From an uncultured Campylobacter sp. (GTDB lineage: Bacteria > Campylobacterota > Campylobacteria > Campylobacterales > Campylobacteraceae): a stretch of DNA of 6,009 nucleotides. The first letter of the stretch is position 1, and each line of letters begins with the position of its first letter. The translations under genes and the position numbers were made by a program. Below are positions 1 to 6,009 of the stretch, piece by piece. The stretch spans positions 1 to 6,009 of the forward strand of contig CAAHEJ010000063.1 in assembly GCA_900772495.1 (NCBI GenBank), in the 5' to 3' direction. The notes under the pieces are model-generated. The model worked only from the letters and a program-made list of their open reading frames with translations. It did not search any database and was not told the DNA's origin.

Positions 1-56
1 ACCTCAATTACAACTCTTATTTATAAAAAATTTAACTTATGACACCATATTTTATG

Positions 57-1304
57 TTAGTTGCTCGTTCGGTAGCGGAATTGTCCTTTTTTAAACACCA
101 TAGGAAAGCCCCCAAGCCCGAAAAGCCAGCGGTTTTCTATGGTATTTTTCATAAAGGCAGCCAGCTCGCCTACGATTTCTTTGCCATAGACTATGCCAAC
201 GGCGTCTGTGTGTCCTATGGAGCAGACTGTGCCGCGGTGCTTGAATTTAAAAGCCTTTTTGAAAGCCTTGCCGTTGAGCGTTTGACTTAAAAGCAAAGCC
301 ACGAAATCGCCCATTTGAGCCGAAAGCTGTGCCGTTGGAGCGTGTATGGCGTCCTTTGTGGTAGGATACGCGCTATCGCCAACCACGAAAACATTGTCAA
401 ACTGCGGGCATCGCAACTGACAATCCACTTCAATGCGCCCCCTTTTGCTCAAAAAGCCCGATTTTTCGATGATGTCGCTTCCTTTCACGCCAGCGCACCA
501 AAGCACGGTGTGCGCTTTAATCTCTTGCGACTCGCCGTCCTTTTCGATGACAACGCCATCTTGCAACACTTCTTTGACATTGCCCTTTGTTATCAGCTCA
601 ACGCCCATATTTTCGAGCTTTTTGCTTGCTTTTTGGCTTAAATTCTCGCTAAAAATCGGCAAAATTCGCTCACTTCGCCCCACGCAGTAAATTTTTGGCA
701 GGCTTTTGTTTATGCCACAGATTAGGCAAAGCTCTTCGACTTGACTTGCAAGCTCAGCGGCAAATTCTATGCTCGTAAAGCCCGTGCCGCACACCACAAA
801 GCGCAAATCAAGCTCATCTTTGGTGTGAGCGAAATTTTTGAATTTATTTTCTATGTGTTTGCTGAGTTTAAGCGCGCTGTTTAGGGAAGAAAGTTTGTAA
901 GCAAACTCATCAACGCCCTTTATACCAAAACTTTCAGGCTTAAAACCAAGCGCGATGACTAAAATATCATAATCATACCTACCGCCATTGCCATAAACGC
1001 AGTTTTCTTCGGGGCTTAACTTGATGATTTTGTCCTTGATGAAAGAGATTTTTTTCGCGTCAAGGATTTTGCGGTAAAAAATGCGTGCCTTGCGCGCTGA
1101 GAGCGTGCCAACGGCGACTTTGTGCAAAAGCGTGGTTTGGTAGTGATAATCGTGCTTGCTGATGAGCGTGATTTGGGGCGCATTGTGCTTAAAATCCACA
1201 AGTTCGCTCAGCCCCAAAGCCACGCGCAAGCCACCATAACCGCCGCCGATGATGAGAATTTTAGGGTTTGGCGGGAGTTTGAGTTCTTTGATAAAGCATT
1301 GCAT
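57..1304 (-). CDS. NDH-2-type FAD/NAD(P) oxidoreductase
   Basis: Probably a type II NADH dehydrogenase or close relative: a peripheral flavoprotein on the cytoplasmic membrane face that passes electrons from NAD(P)H to quinone without pumping protons. Seen in the 415-residue product: an N-terminal FAD Rossmann motif IIGGGYGGLRVA (about 18-29), a second nucleotide-binding motif VVCGTGFTSIEFAAEL (about 170-185) for NAD(P)H, LWCAGVKG (268-275), the FAD-contacting VFVVGDSA (305-312), and TAQLSAQMG (324-332), which resembles the quinone-side AQ..Q.G motif of NDH-2. Length matches that family (E. coli Ndh is about 434 residues). I start it at the ATG at 1304 because AAAAAGGA lies five bases upstream; an in-frame ATG at 1334 would add ten residues but has no ribosome binding site. 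It is divergent from the fdh operon. Sulfide:quinone reductase is the main alternative, but I see no matching cysteine pattern. The substrate is inferred. Confidence 0.85.
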   Translation of the reverse strand: MQCFIKELKLPPNPKILIIGGGYGGLRVALGLSELVDFKHNAPQITLISKHDYHYQTTLLHKVAVGTLSARKARIFYRKILDAKKISFIKDKIIKLSPEENCVYGNGGRYDYDILVIALGFKPESFGIKGVDEFAYKLSSLNSALKLSKHIENKFKNFAHTKDELDLRFVVCGTGFTSIEFAAELASQVEELCLICGINKSLPKIYCVGRSERILPIFSENLSQKASKKLENMGVELITKGNVKEVLQDGVVIEKDGESQEIKAHTVLWCAGVKGSDIIEKSGFLSKRGRIEVDCQLRCPQFDNVFVVGDSAYPTTKDAIHAPTAQLSAQMGDFVALLLSQTLNGKAFKKAFKFKHRGTVCSIGHTDAVGIVYGKEIVGELAAFMKNTIENRWLFGLGGFPMVFKKGQFRYRTSN

Positions 1305-1320
1305 TTTTGTCCTTTTTGTA
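1305..1320 (-). promoter_or_regulatory. Ribosome binding site deciding the start at 1304
   Basis: On the minus strand the bases just before the ATG at 1304 read AAAAAGGACAAAA, placing AAGGA five bases from the start. The longer in-frame ATG at 1334 is preceded only by AT-rich sequence without a purine-rich Shine-Dalgarno match. This supports the shorter 415-residue protein, whose FAD motif still sits about 18 residues from the N-terminus as expected. Confidence 0.6.
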
Positions 1321-1357
1321 AATTTTTGTGTCATTGTAGCGAAAATTTGTAAGTGAT

Positions 1358-1363
1358 ATTATA
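1358..1363 (-). promoter_or_regulatory. Candidate -10 box for the oxidoreductase gene
   Basis: The minus strand reads TATAAT here, inside the self-complementary octamer ATTATAAT (1358-1365). It would start transcription near 1351, giving a leader of roughly 47 bases to the ATG at 1304. No convincing -35 is visible, which is usual for Campylobacter sigma-70 promoters, but the AT-rich setting makes chance matches easy. Because the octamer is symmetric, the plus strand also carries TATAAT at 1360-1365. Confidence 0.35.
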
Positions 1364-1519
1364 ATGATTTTTTAATTTTTAACATTTTTGCGTTTTTTTG
1401 TAAAATAGCGTAAATTTAGGCGTTTAAAATTATGCCTTAAAAGGATAAATTACTTTTTAACACTTTATTTACTTTAAATTTCAAATTATTTTGTTTTTTA
1501 ATTTTATTTTAAGCAAAAG

Positions 1520-1535
1520 TGTGTAAAATTTCACA
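1520..1535. promoter_or_regulatory. CRP/FNR-like palindrome, possible operator
   Basis: The sequence TGTGTAAAATTTCACA matches the classical CRP form TGTGA-N6-TCACA at nine of the ten arm positions. It covers the candidate -10 box of the fdh operon, so a protein bound here would be expected to repress. Campylobacter species have few CRP/FNR-family regulators; the known NssR site (TTAAC-N4-GTTAA) is different. One short palindrome in AT-rich DNA is weak evidence, so the regulatory role is inference. Confidence 0.25.
1524..1529 (+). promoter_or_regulatory. Candidate -10 box for the fdh operon
   Basis: TAAAAT lies 60 bases before the first operon ATG and follows a T-rich stretch (about 1490-1510), the pattern of Campylobacter sigma-70 promoters, which have T-rich periodic upstream sequence in place of a clear -35. 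Transcription would start near 1536, leaving a leader of about 54 bases. A rival TAAAAT at 1401-1406 also follows a T run, so the assignment is tentative. The box lies inside a CRP-like palindrome at 1520-1535. Confidence 0.4.
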
Positions 1536-1589
1536 AAATAAGCGTGCTTTAAGAAAACACGACTTTAAGCTTTCAACAAAGGAGTTTCG

Positions 1590-1793
1590 ATGACTACACA
1601 AAGGCGGCGAGAGTTTTTAAAAAACTCGCTTAAATTTGGTGCAGTGGCTGGTGCTTCACTGGTTGCTGCAAAGAGTGTGCTTGCAAACGAACAAGGTGCG
1701 GATACAGCCGTGCTTAAAGGCAAGAGTAAAAAGCAAGAAAGGCTCTATGAGCCAAGCAAATCGTGGCAAAACTACTACGAAATCGCTCATTGA
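1590..1793 (+). CDS. Small Tat-signal protein of the formate dehydrogenase region
   Basis: A 67-residue protein with a twin-arginine signal: RRREFLK at residues 5-11, a hydrophobic stretch to about residue 28, and a plausible signal peptidase site after VLA (30-32). The mature part would be only about 35 residues: a basic GKSKKQERLYEP segment, then aromatic SWQNYYEIAH. This matches the known family of small formate-dehydrogenase-linked Tat targets (TIGR02811 as I recall it; Cj1513c is its counterpart next to C. jejuni fdhA). Its biochemical role is not established; linkage suggests help in maturing, exporting or assembling the FdhAB complex. AAAGGAG at 1578-1584 supports the start. It is the first gene of the operon, 104 bases before fdhA. 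The TGA at 1791-1793 is a normal stop: a TAA follows five codons later and no SECIS-like hairpin lies beyond it. Confidence 0.88.
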   Translation: MTTQRRREFLKNSLKFGAVAGASLVAAKSVLANEQGADTAVLKGKSKKQERLYEPSKSWQNYYEIAH

Positions 1794-1844
1794 GCTGAAT
1801 TTAAAGCATAAAAGAGCGATAAAAGCTAAATTTAAGGAGCAAAA

Positions 1845-1895
1845 ATGACGACAAAACTACACAAGAGTGTGTTTCATCACGCTACAAAGGAGTAA
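1845..1895 (+). CDS. Possible 16-residue leader peptide before fdhA
   Basis: A short ORF encoding MTTKLHKSVFHHATKE. It has a good ribosome binding site (AAGGAG at 1834-1839, five bases before the ATG) and its TAA ends two bases before the fdhA ATG. Its last codons, ACA AAG GAG, contain the fdhA ribosome binding site, so ribosomes finishing the peptide would sit directly on the fdhA start. That layout suggests translational coupling or a leader-type control. I recognise no domain; the peptide is basic and histidine-rich, with no signal or membrane segment. It could be a chance ORF, or a remnant of a local duplication, since it begins MTT like the upstream Tat gene. Confidence 0.35.
   Translation: MTTKLHKSVFHHATKE
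1886..1892 (+). promoter_or_regulatory. fdhA ribosome binding site inside the leader ORF
   Basis: AAAGGAG lies five bases before the fdhA ATG and is also read as part of the last three codons of the 16-residue ORF. It fixes the fdhA start at 1898, which yields a complete twin-arginine signal. Confidence 0.7.
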
Positions 1896-1897
1896 AA

Positions 1898-4720
1898 ATG
1901 GCATTAGCAAGAAGAAATTTCTTAAAACTTGCTGCTATTGCGGGCGTTGGCGGCGGTGCATTTAGCGGCGCAAACGCTAGTTTAAGGCAAGCGACAAGCG
2001 AAGAGGTGCAAAATCCTTTTCCAAATTCAAAGATAGTGCGCACTATATGCACTATTTGTAGTTCAGGTTGCGGTGTAAAGGCTGAGGTGCAAGACGGCGT
2101 GTGGATGCGCCAAGAAAACGCGATAGAACACCCGCATTCACAAGGCTCACACTGCTGTAAGGGCATAGACCAAATTGATTTGACAAAGTCAAAACAACGC
2201 ATCAAATACCCGATGAAAAAAGAAAACGGCAAGTGGGTGAGACTCAGTTGGGAGCAAGCCATTGATGAAATCGGCGATAAAATGCTTGAAATTCGCAAAG
2301 AAAACGGACCAGATAGCGTTATGTTTTTGGGTTCAGCGAAATTTAATAACCAACAAGCTTATTATTTTAGAAAATTTGCTGCCTTTTGGGGAACAAACAA
2401 CATAGACCACGTAGCAAGAATTTGACATAGCGCAACAGTCGCCGGTGTGGCGAATACTTGGGGTTATGGCGCTATGACGAACAATTTTAGCGATGTCGCG
2501 GCAAATGCTAAAATGATGATAATCTTTGGTGCAAACACTGCTGTGGCAAATCCTATCGGCTTTAAACATATCTTACAAGCAAAGGACAGAAACGGCGCGA
2601 AGCTCATCGTGGTAGATCCTGTTTATACGAAAAGTGCTGTGCACGCTGATGAGTATGTGCGAATTCGCCCTGGGACTGACATAGCCTTTGTTTATGGTAT
2701 GCTTCATCTCATCTTTAAAAATGGCTGGGAGGACAAAGAACTCATCGACAAACGCACTTATGGCGTGGATAAAATCCGCGAAGAAGCGGCAAAATGGACG
2801 CCCGAAGAGGTTGAAAATGTAACGGGTGTGCCAGCTGAGCAGCTTATCCGCATAACGCAAATGTATGCGTCTGTTAAGCCAGCTACGCTCTTTTGGTCGC
2901 TTGGTATCACTCAGCACTCAGTAGGCAGCTCAAATACGCGAATTCTTGCTATCTTGCAACTTGTGCTTGGCAATATGGGCAAAAAGGGCGGCGGCACAAA
3001 CATTATCCGCGGACACGACAATGTGCAAGGCGCTACTGATATGGGTTGTTTGGCTGACACTTTGCCAGCTTATTATGGGCTTGATGATGGAGCGTGGAAT
3101 CACTTCACTAAAATTTGGGGCGTGGATAGAGAGTATATGAATTCACGCTTTTTTGAGAAAAAGTGGATGCACGAAAAGGGCTTTTCGCTAGCAAAATGGT
3201 GGCAAGGCGTGTTGCAAGAGGAAAAAACTGACTCAAATGCGCCCGTGCGTGTGGTTTGGGTGCAAGGAACGGGCATTACTTCTATGGCGCACACGACTAA
3301 AATTCAAGAAGCCCTCAAAAAGCTCGATATGATAGTTATCGCCGAGCCTTTTGTAAATGAAATAGCCGTTTTAGCTGACCGCCCTGATGGCATTTACATT
3401 TTGCCCGCGACTACTCAGTATGAAACAGAGGGCTATGTAACAGCCACAAACCGCTCTATGCAGTGGAGAGACCAAGTTGTAAAGCCTATTTATGAGAGCA
3501 AAGAAGACCAAGAGATAATGTTTGAATTTGCGAAAAAATTTGGCTTTTACAAAGAATACACACGCGGTATGAAGATGGAGATAATCGACCACGAGCTTAA
3601 ACAAACTAAAAGCGATGACGATGATAGTATCGTGTGGCCTGATGATGCAACGCGTGAGATGAGTATAGGGCTTTTAAGCATAGGACTTCGTGGGATTTCG
3701 GCTGAACGCTTGCGAAAGCACCAAAGAAATTGGGAGAATTTCGACCCAGATAGCTTGATAGGACTGCGTGGAGAAGTGAAAGGCGAGTATTATGGCTTGC
3801 CTTGGCCTTGCTGGGACGAAAAGCACCCTGGAACGCCTATTTTGTGGAATTCAGACATTCCTTATGAAGAAGGCGGAATGGGATTTAGAAACCGCTTTGG
3901 TTTAGAGCATAATGGCGTTTCGCAGCTTGCAAGCTATGACTTTACGCCTGTTGGTTGTAAGGTAAAGGGTGGTTATCCGCAAATCACAAAAGCAAATATC
4001 GAAGAAGTGCTTAATGTAAGGCTCACAAGGCGAGAGCAAGAACTCATAGGCGCGACTTGGAGCACGGATTTGTCGGGCATTGTCCTTGAAAAATGCCGTC
4101 AAAGAAGTGCTTGTTGCTTAGGCAATGCAAGGGCGCGCACTATCGTGTGGGAGTTTCCAGACCAAATTCCACTTCATAGAGAGCCTATACACTCGCCGCG
4201 TTGGGATTTGGTGCAAAAGTATCCAGCACTGCCTGACCAAGAAAAGAATTTCCGCGTAGAGACGAAATTCATCAGTGAGCAGCAAAAGCAGGATTGGAGC
4301 AAGGATTTTCCAACCATCATCTCATCAATGCGCCTTGTGAATTTAAGCGGTGCGGGTATGTTAGAGCGCACGAGCAAGTATTTGGCTAGCATTACGCCTG
4401 AAATGTTTGCAAATGTCCATCCTGAGCTAGCTGAGAAGTATGGCATTAAAGACGGAGCGATGATGTGGATACACTCACCACAAGGCACGAAAATCAAAGT
4501 CAAGTGCATTCACAACCGCTCAGTAACGCCTGATAGAATTTGCCTGCCTTATAACTTCGCTGGTATGTTGCAGGGCGTGGATTTGAGCTACAACTATCCT
4601 GAGGGCACAAAGCCTTACACCATAGGCGAAATGTCAAACACCATCACAAACTACGGCTTTGACCCCATCACTCAAATTTCTGAGTATAATGCGGGACTTT
4701 GCCGCATAGAAAAAGCGTAA
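1898..4720 (+). CDS. fdhA: Formate dehydrogenase major subunit, selenocysteine-containing
   Basis: Catalytic subunit of the periplasmic respiratory formate dehydrogenase, oxidising formate to CO2 and passing electrons to FdhB. Read through the in-frame TGA at 2423-2425 as selenocysteine, the product has 940 residues, close to Campylobacter FdhA and a little shorter than E. coli FdnG. Seen: Tat signal ARRNFLKLAAIAG (residues 4-16); [4Fe-4S] ligands C51, C54, C58 and C86 in C-x2-C-x3-C-x27-C; ARI-Sec176-His177; then pterin-binding segments including VVDPVYTKSAVHADEY and FWSLGITQHS. IIRGHDNVQGATDMG carries Arg371, matching catalytic Arg333 of E. coli FdhF as I recall that sequence. The typical LPWPCW-EKHPGTP segment and a C-terminal cofactor-binding domain (ERTSKYLASITPEMF onward) follow. 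Sec, His and Arg are the known catalytic triad. Met residue versus tungsten cannot be told from sequence. The TGA is not damage: homology continues without a break and a SECIS hairpin follows. Confidence 0.97.
2423..2460 (+). promoter_or_regulatory. Selenocysteine UGA codon with bacterial SECIS hairpin
   Basis: The TGA at 2423-2425 is codon 176 of fdhA. A perfect five-pair stem follows: TCGCC (2439-2443) and GGCGA (2449-2453) around loop GGTGT (2444-2448). AGT (2437-2439) and ACT (2456-2458) can alternatively pair below it with a short AT bulge, recalling the bulged stem of known elements. Exactly 18 bases separate the TGA from the loop, the same as in E. coli fdhF, whose loop as I recall it is GGUCU. 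The loop keeps the leading GGU that SelB recognises but has G in place of C at the fourth position. The hairpin also codes for protein, residues 177 onward (HSATVAGVANTW). Confidence 0.88.
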
Positions 4721-4730
4721 GGGGGAGAAA

Positions 4731-5345
4731 ATGGCAAGACTTAATTTTTTTGTAGATAAACGAAGGTGCATTTCGTGCTTTTCGTGTCAGGTTGCTTGCT
4801 CCTCAGCGCACGAAATTCCTGTGGGGGTTAATCGCCGCAAGGTTATCACGCTTAATGAGGGCGTTGAGGGCAAAGAAATTTCAACGACTATCGCTTGTCA
4901 GCACTGCGAAGATGCGCCTTGTCAGCAAGTTTGCCCTGTGGATTGCTTTTACACCCGTGCTGATGGCATAGTGCTGCACGACAAAGACAAGTGCATAGGC
5001 TGTGCTTATTGCCTTTATGCTTGCCCCTTTGGTGCGCCGCAGTTTGCACAAACGGGCATTTTTGGCAACAAGGGCATTATGGACAAATGCACGATGTGCG
5101 CGGGCGGACCGCTTGAAACAAATTCAGAAGAAGAGCGGCACAAATACGGACAAAACCGCATAGCAGAGGGCAAAGTGCCTATGTGTGCCGCGGTTTGCTC
5201 CACAAATGCGCTCATCGTGGGCGAGACGGCACAGCTTGAAGAAATCTTTGCTAAGCGCATAGAAAATCGAGCTGATAAAAGTGTATCAAAACTCAGCGAT
5301 GTCATCGAATGGCAAGTCGCTTACGAAAAAAAGGATAGAGTATGA
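4731..5345 (+). CDS. fdhB: Formate dehydrogenase iron-sulfur subunit
   Basis: Electron-transfer subunit linking FdhA to the membrane cytochrome FdhC. The 204-residue product has sixteen cysteines in four cluster motifs: C13-x2-C16-x2-C19-x3-C23; C56-x2-C59-x4-C64-x3-C68; C88-x2-C91-x2-C94-x3-C98; and C120-x2-C123 with C152-x3-C156. This fits four [4Fe-4S] clusters as in E. coli FdnH. A seventeenth cysteine, C72 in CPVDCFY, is not needed for that scheme. There is no signal peptide, so it presumably crosses with FdhA through the Tat route as a folded partner. It also lacks the C-terminal membrane helix of FdnH (about 294 residues) and must attach to FdhC by contact. It starts ten bases after fdhA, behind GGGGGAG (4721-4727), and overlaps fdhC by four bases. 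Confidence 0.96.
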   Translation: MARLNFFVDKRRCISCFSCQVACSSAHEIPVGVNRRKVITLNEGVEGKEISTTIACQHCEDAPCQQVCPVDCFYTRADGIVLHDKDKCIGCAYCLYACPFGAPQFAQTGIFGNKGIMDKCTMCAGGPLETNSEEERHKYGQNRIAEGKVPMCAAVCSTNALIVGETAQLEEIFAKRIENRADKSVSKLSDVIEWQVAYEKKDRV

Positions 5346-6009
5346 AAAATTTAGCCTTAAATTCAGCAAATTTTGCGAAAAAATTCATCTTTGGGTTGTG
5401 TGCCTTTGCATTGCCTGCCTTTGCAAACTATAACGCCGATAGAATGCTCCAAGATACGCAAATTTGGGACGCTAACCGTATCATCAACATAGCAAACTAC
5501 TCTACCCTTGGCAAGCTATGGACTACCTTACAAGGCGAATACATAGCTACTATCGCACTGATTACGCTCATTTGCGTTTTAGCTGCCTTTGCCCTGCATT
5601 ATATGATAATAGGACCAAAGCAGTTTTCTCATCAGGGCAAAAAAATCTTTGCCTTTTCGCTTTTTGAGCGTTGCTTTCACTTTATCGCGGCGTTGTCGTG
5701 GGTGATTTTGCTGCCAACAGGGCTTGTGATGATGTTTGGTTCTTATTTTGGCGGAGGCGTTTTCGTGCGTGTGTGTAAGAATTTACACGCCTTTTCGAGC
5801 CTACTTTTCATCATCGCTATCTTTCCTATGCTTTTTTGCTGGTTCAGGCGAATGCTGCCCGCTAAATACGACTTAAAATGGCTGCTCATCGTGGGTGGGT
5901 ATTTAAGCAAGGTGAAAAAGCCCGTGCCTGCGGGTAAATTTAACTTCGGGCAAAAGGCTTGGTATTACATAGCTGTCTTTGGAGGCTTTGTGATGATAAT
6001 CACAGGCGG
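5342..6009 (+). CDS. fdhC: Formate dehydrogenase cytochrome b subunit, 3' end outside window
   Basis: Membrane di-haem cytochrome b that takes electrons from FdhB and reduces menaquinone. The start overlaps the fdhB stop as ATGA, with AAGGA at 5331-5335 as ribosome binding site. The visible 222 residues show a cleavable signal peptide (basic NFAKKF, hydrophobic core, site after LPAFA at residue 28), a polar periplasmic stretch (29-66), a helix at about 67-91, and helices at about 108-133, 149-168 and from 207 onward. His113 in FERCFHF and His149 in KNLHAF align with haem ligands His18 and His57 of E. coli FdnI as I recall that sequence. GKFNFGQK matches the FdnI GKYNAGQK loop. The helix at 67-91 and everything before it are additional to FdnI. 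The remaining haem ligands would lie beyond the window end. Confidence 0.94.
   Translation, partial: MKNLALNSANFAKKFIFGLCAFALPAFANYNADRMLQDTQIWDANRIINIANYSTLGKLWTTLQGEYIATIALITLICVLAAFALHYMIIGPKQFSHQGKKIFAFSLFERCFHFIAALSWVILLPTGLVMMFGSYFGGGVFVRVCKNLHAFSSLLFIIAIFPMLFCWFRRMLPAKYDLKWLLIVGGYLSKVKKPVPAGKFNFGQKAWYYIAVFGGFVMIITG

Noticed and set aside
1..56. Terminator or gene remnant after the oxidoreductase stop
   Set aside because: No hairpin with a T tract and no recognisable coding sequence could be found in these AT-rich bases.
315..690. Plus-strand ORFs inside the oxidoreductase gene
   Set aside because: They are antisense to a well-supported NDH-2-type gene, have no recognisable domains, and lack good ribosome binding sites.
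1360..1365. Plus-strand TATAAT as the fdh promoter
   Set aside because: It would give a leader of over 200 bases without visible structure, and it is the mirror of the minus-strand box because ATTATAAT is self-complementary; 1524-1529 is better placed.
1418..1437. AGGC...GCCT inverted repeat as a terminator or operator
   Set aside because: The stem is only four pairs around a 12-base loop, with a mismatch just outside and no following T run in either direction, so it is likely chance.
1791..1793. TGA of the small Tat gene as a second selenocysteine codon
   Set aside because: Reading on gives only five codons (AEFKA) before TAA at 1809, and no stable hairpin with a GG-starting loop lies about 18 bases downstream. 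The protein length is normal for its family.
2447..2449. Independent translation start (GTG) for the second part of fdhA
   Set aside because: There is no ribosome binding site, the codon sits inside the SECIS stem, and a protein starting there would lack the iron-sulfur domain and the Sec/His active site.
2573..2917. Minus-strand ORF of 114 codons inside fdhA, and similar ones at 4174-4509 and 5015-5305
   Set aside because: These lie opposite clearly coding, conserved sequence; their composition is what the complement of fdhA and fdhB codons gives, and none shows a domain.
1898..4720. fdhA as a pseudogene or two separate genes split at 2425
   Set aside because: Both parts are in one frame, sequence similarity to formate dehydrogenases runs straight through the TGA, and a SECIS hairpin follows at the expected distance.

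Overview
The window looks like chromosomal DNA of a Campylobacter-type member of the Campylobacterota. The evidence is the gene set and order (a small Tat-signal protein, then selenocysteine FdhA, FdhB and FdhC), AT-rich spacers with long T runs, and AAAGGAG-type ribosome binding sites. The coding parts are not especially AT-rich: hand counts gave 25/60 G+C in 541-600, 24/60 in 2521-2580 and 34/60 in 3241-3300. That argues for a species less AT-rich than C. jejuni. I cannot name the species.

Layout. Positions 1-56 hold nothing I can identify. A minus-strand gene (57-1304, or 1334 with a less likely start) encodes an FAD/NAD(P)-dependent oxidoreductase of the type II NADH dehydrogenase (NDH-2) type. 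A 255-base AT-rich spacer (1335-1589) separates it from a divergent plus-strand operon and carries candidate promoters in both directions. The operon contains, in order: a 67-residue Tat-targeted protein linked to formate dehydrogenases (1590-1793); a possible 16-residue leader ORF (1845-1895) that contains the fdhA ribosome binding site; fdhA (1898-4720), read through an in-frame TGA at 2423-2425 as selenocysteine; fdhB (4731-5345), a four-cluster ferredoxin-like subunit; and fdhC (5342 to beyond 6009), the membrane cytochrome b subunit, cut by the window end.

How it works together. FdhA carries the molybdenum or tungsten bis-pterin cofactor, selenocysteine and one [4Fe-4S] cluster, and oxidises formate in the periplasm after Tat export. 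FdhB passes electrons through four [4Fe-4S] clusters to the b haems of FdhC, which reduces menaquinone. The divergent oxidoreductase, if it is a real NDH-2, would feed electrons from NADH into the same quinone pool from the cytoplasmic side.

The main points of interest are a well-defined bacterial SECIS hairpin just after the TGA, the leader ORF overlapping the fdhA ribosome binding site, the uncharacterised Tat micro-protein, a CRP-like palindrome in the fdh promoter region, and the N-terminal extension of FdhC. I saw no wholly new system. This is a known respiratory operon with some under-described details.
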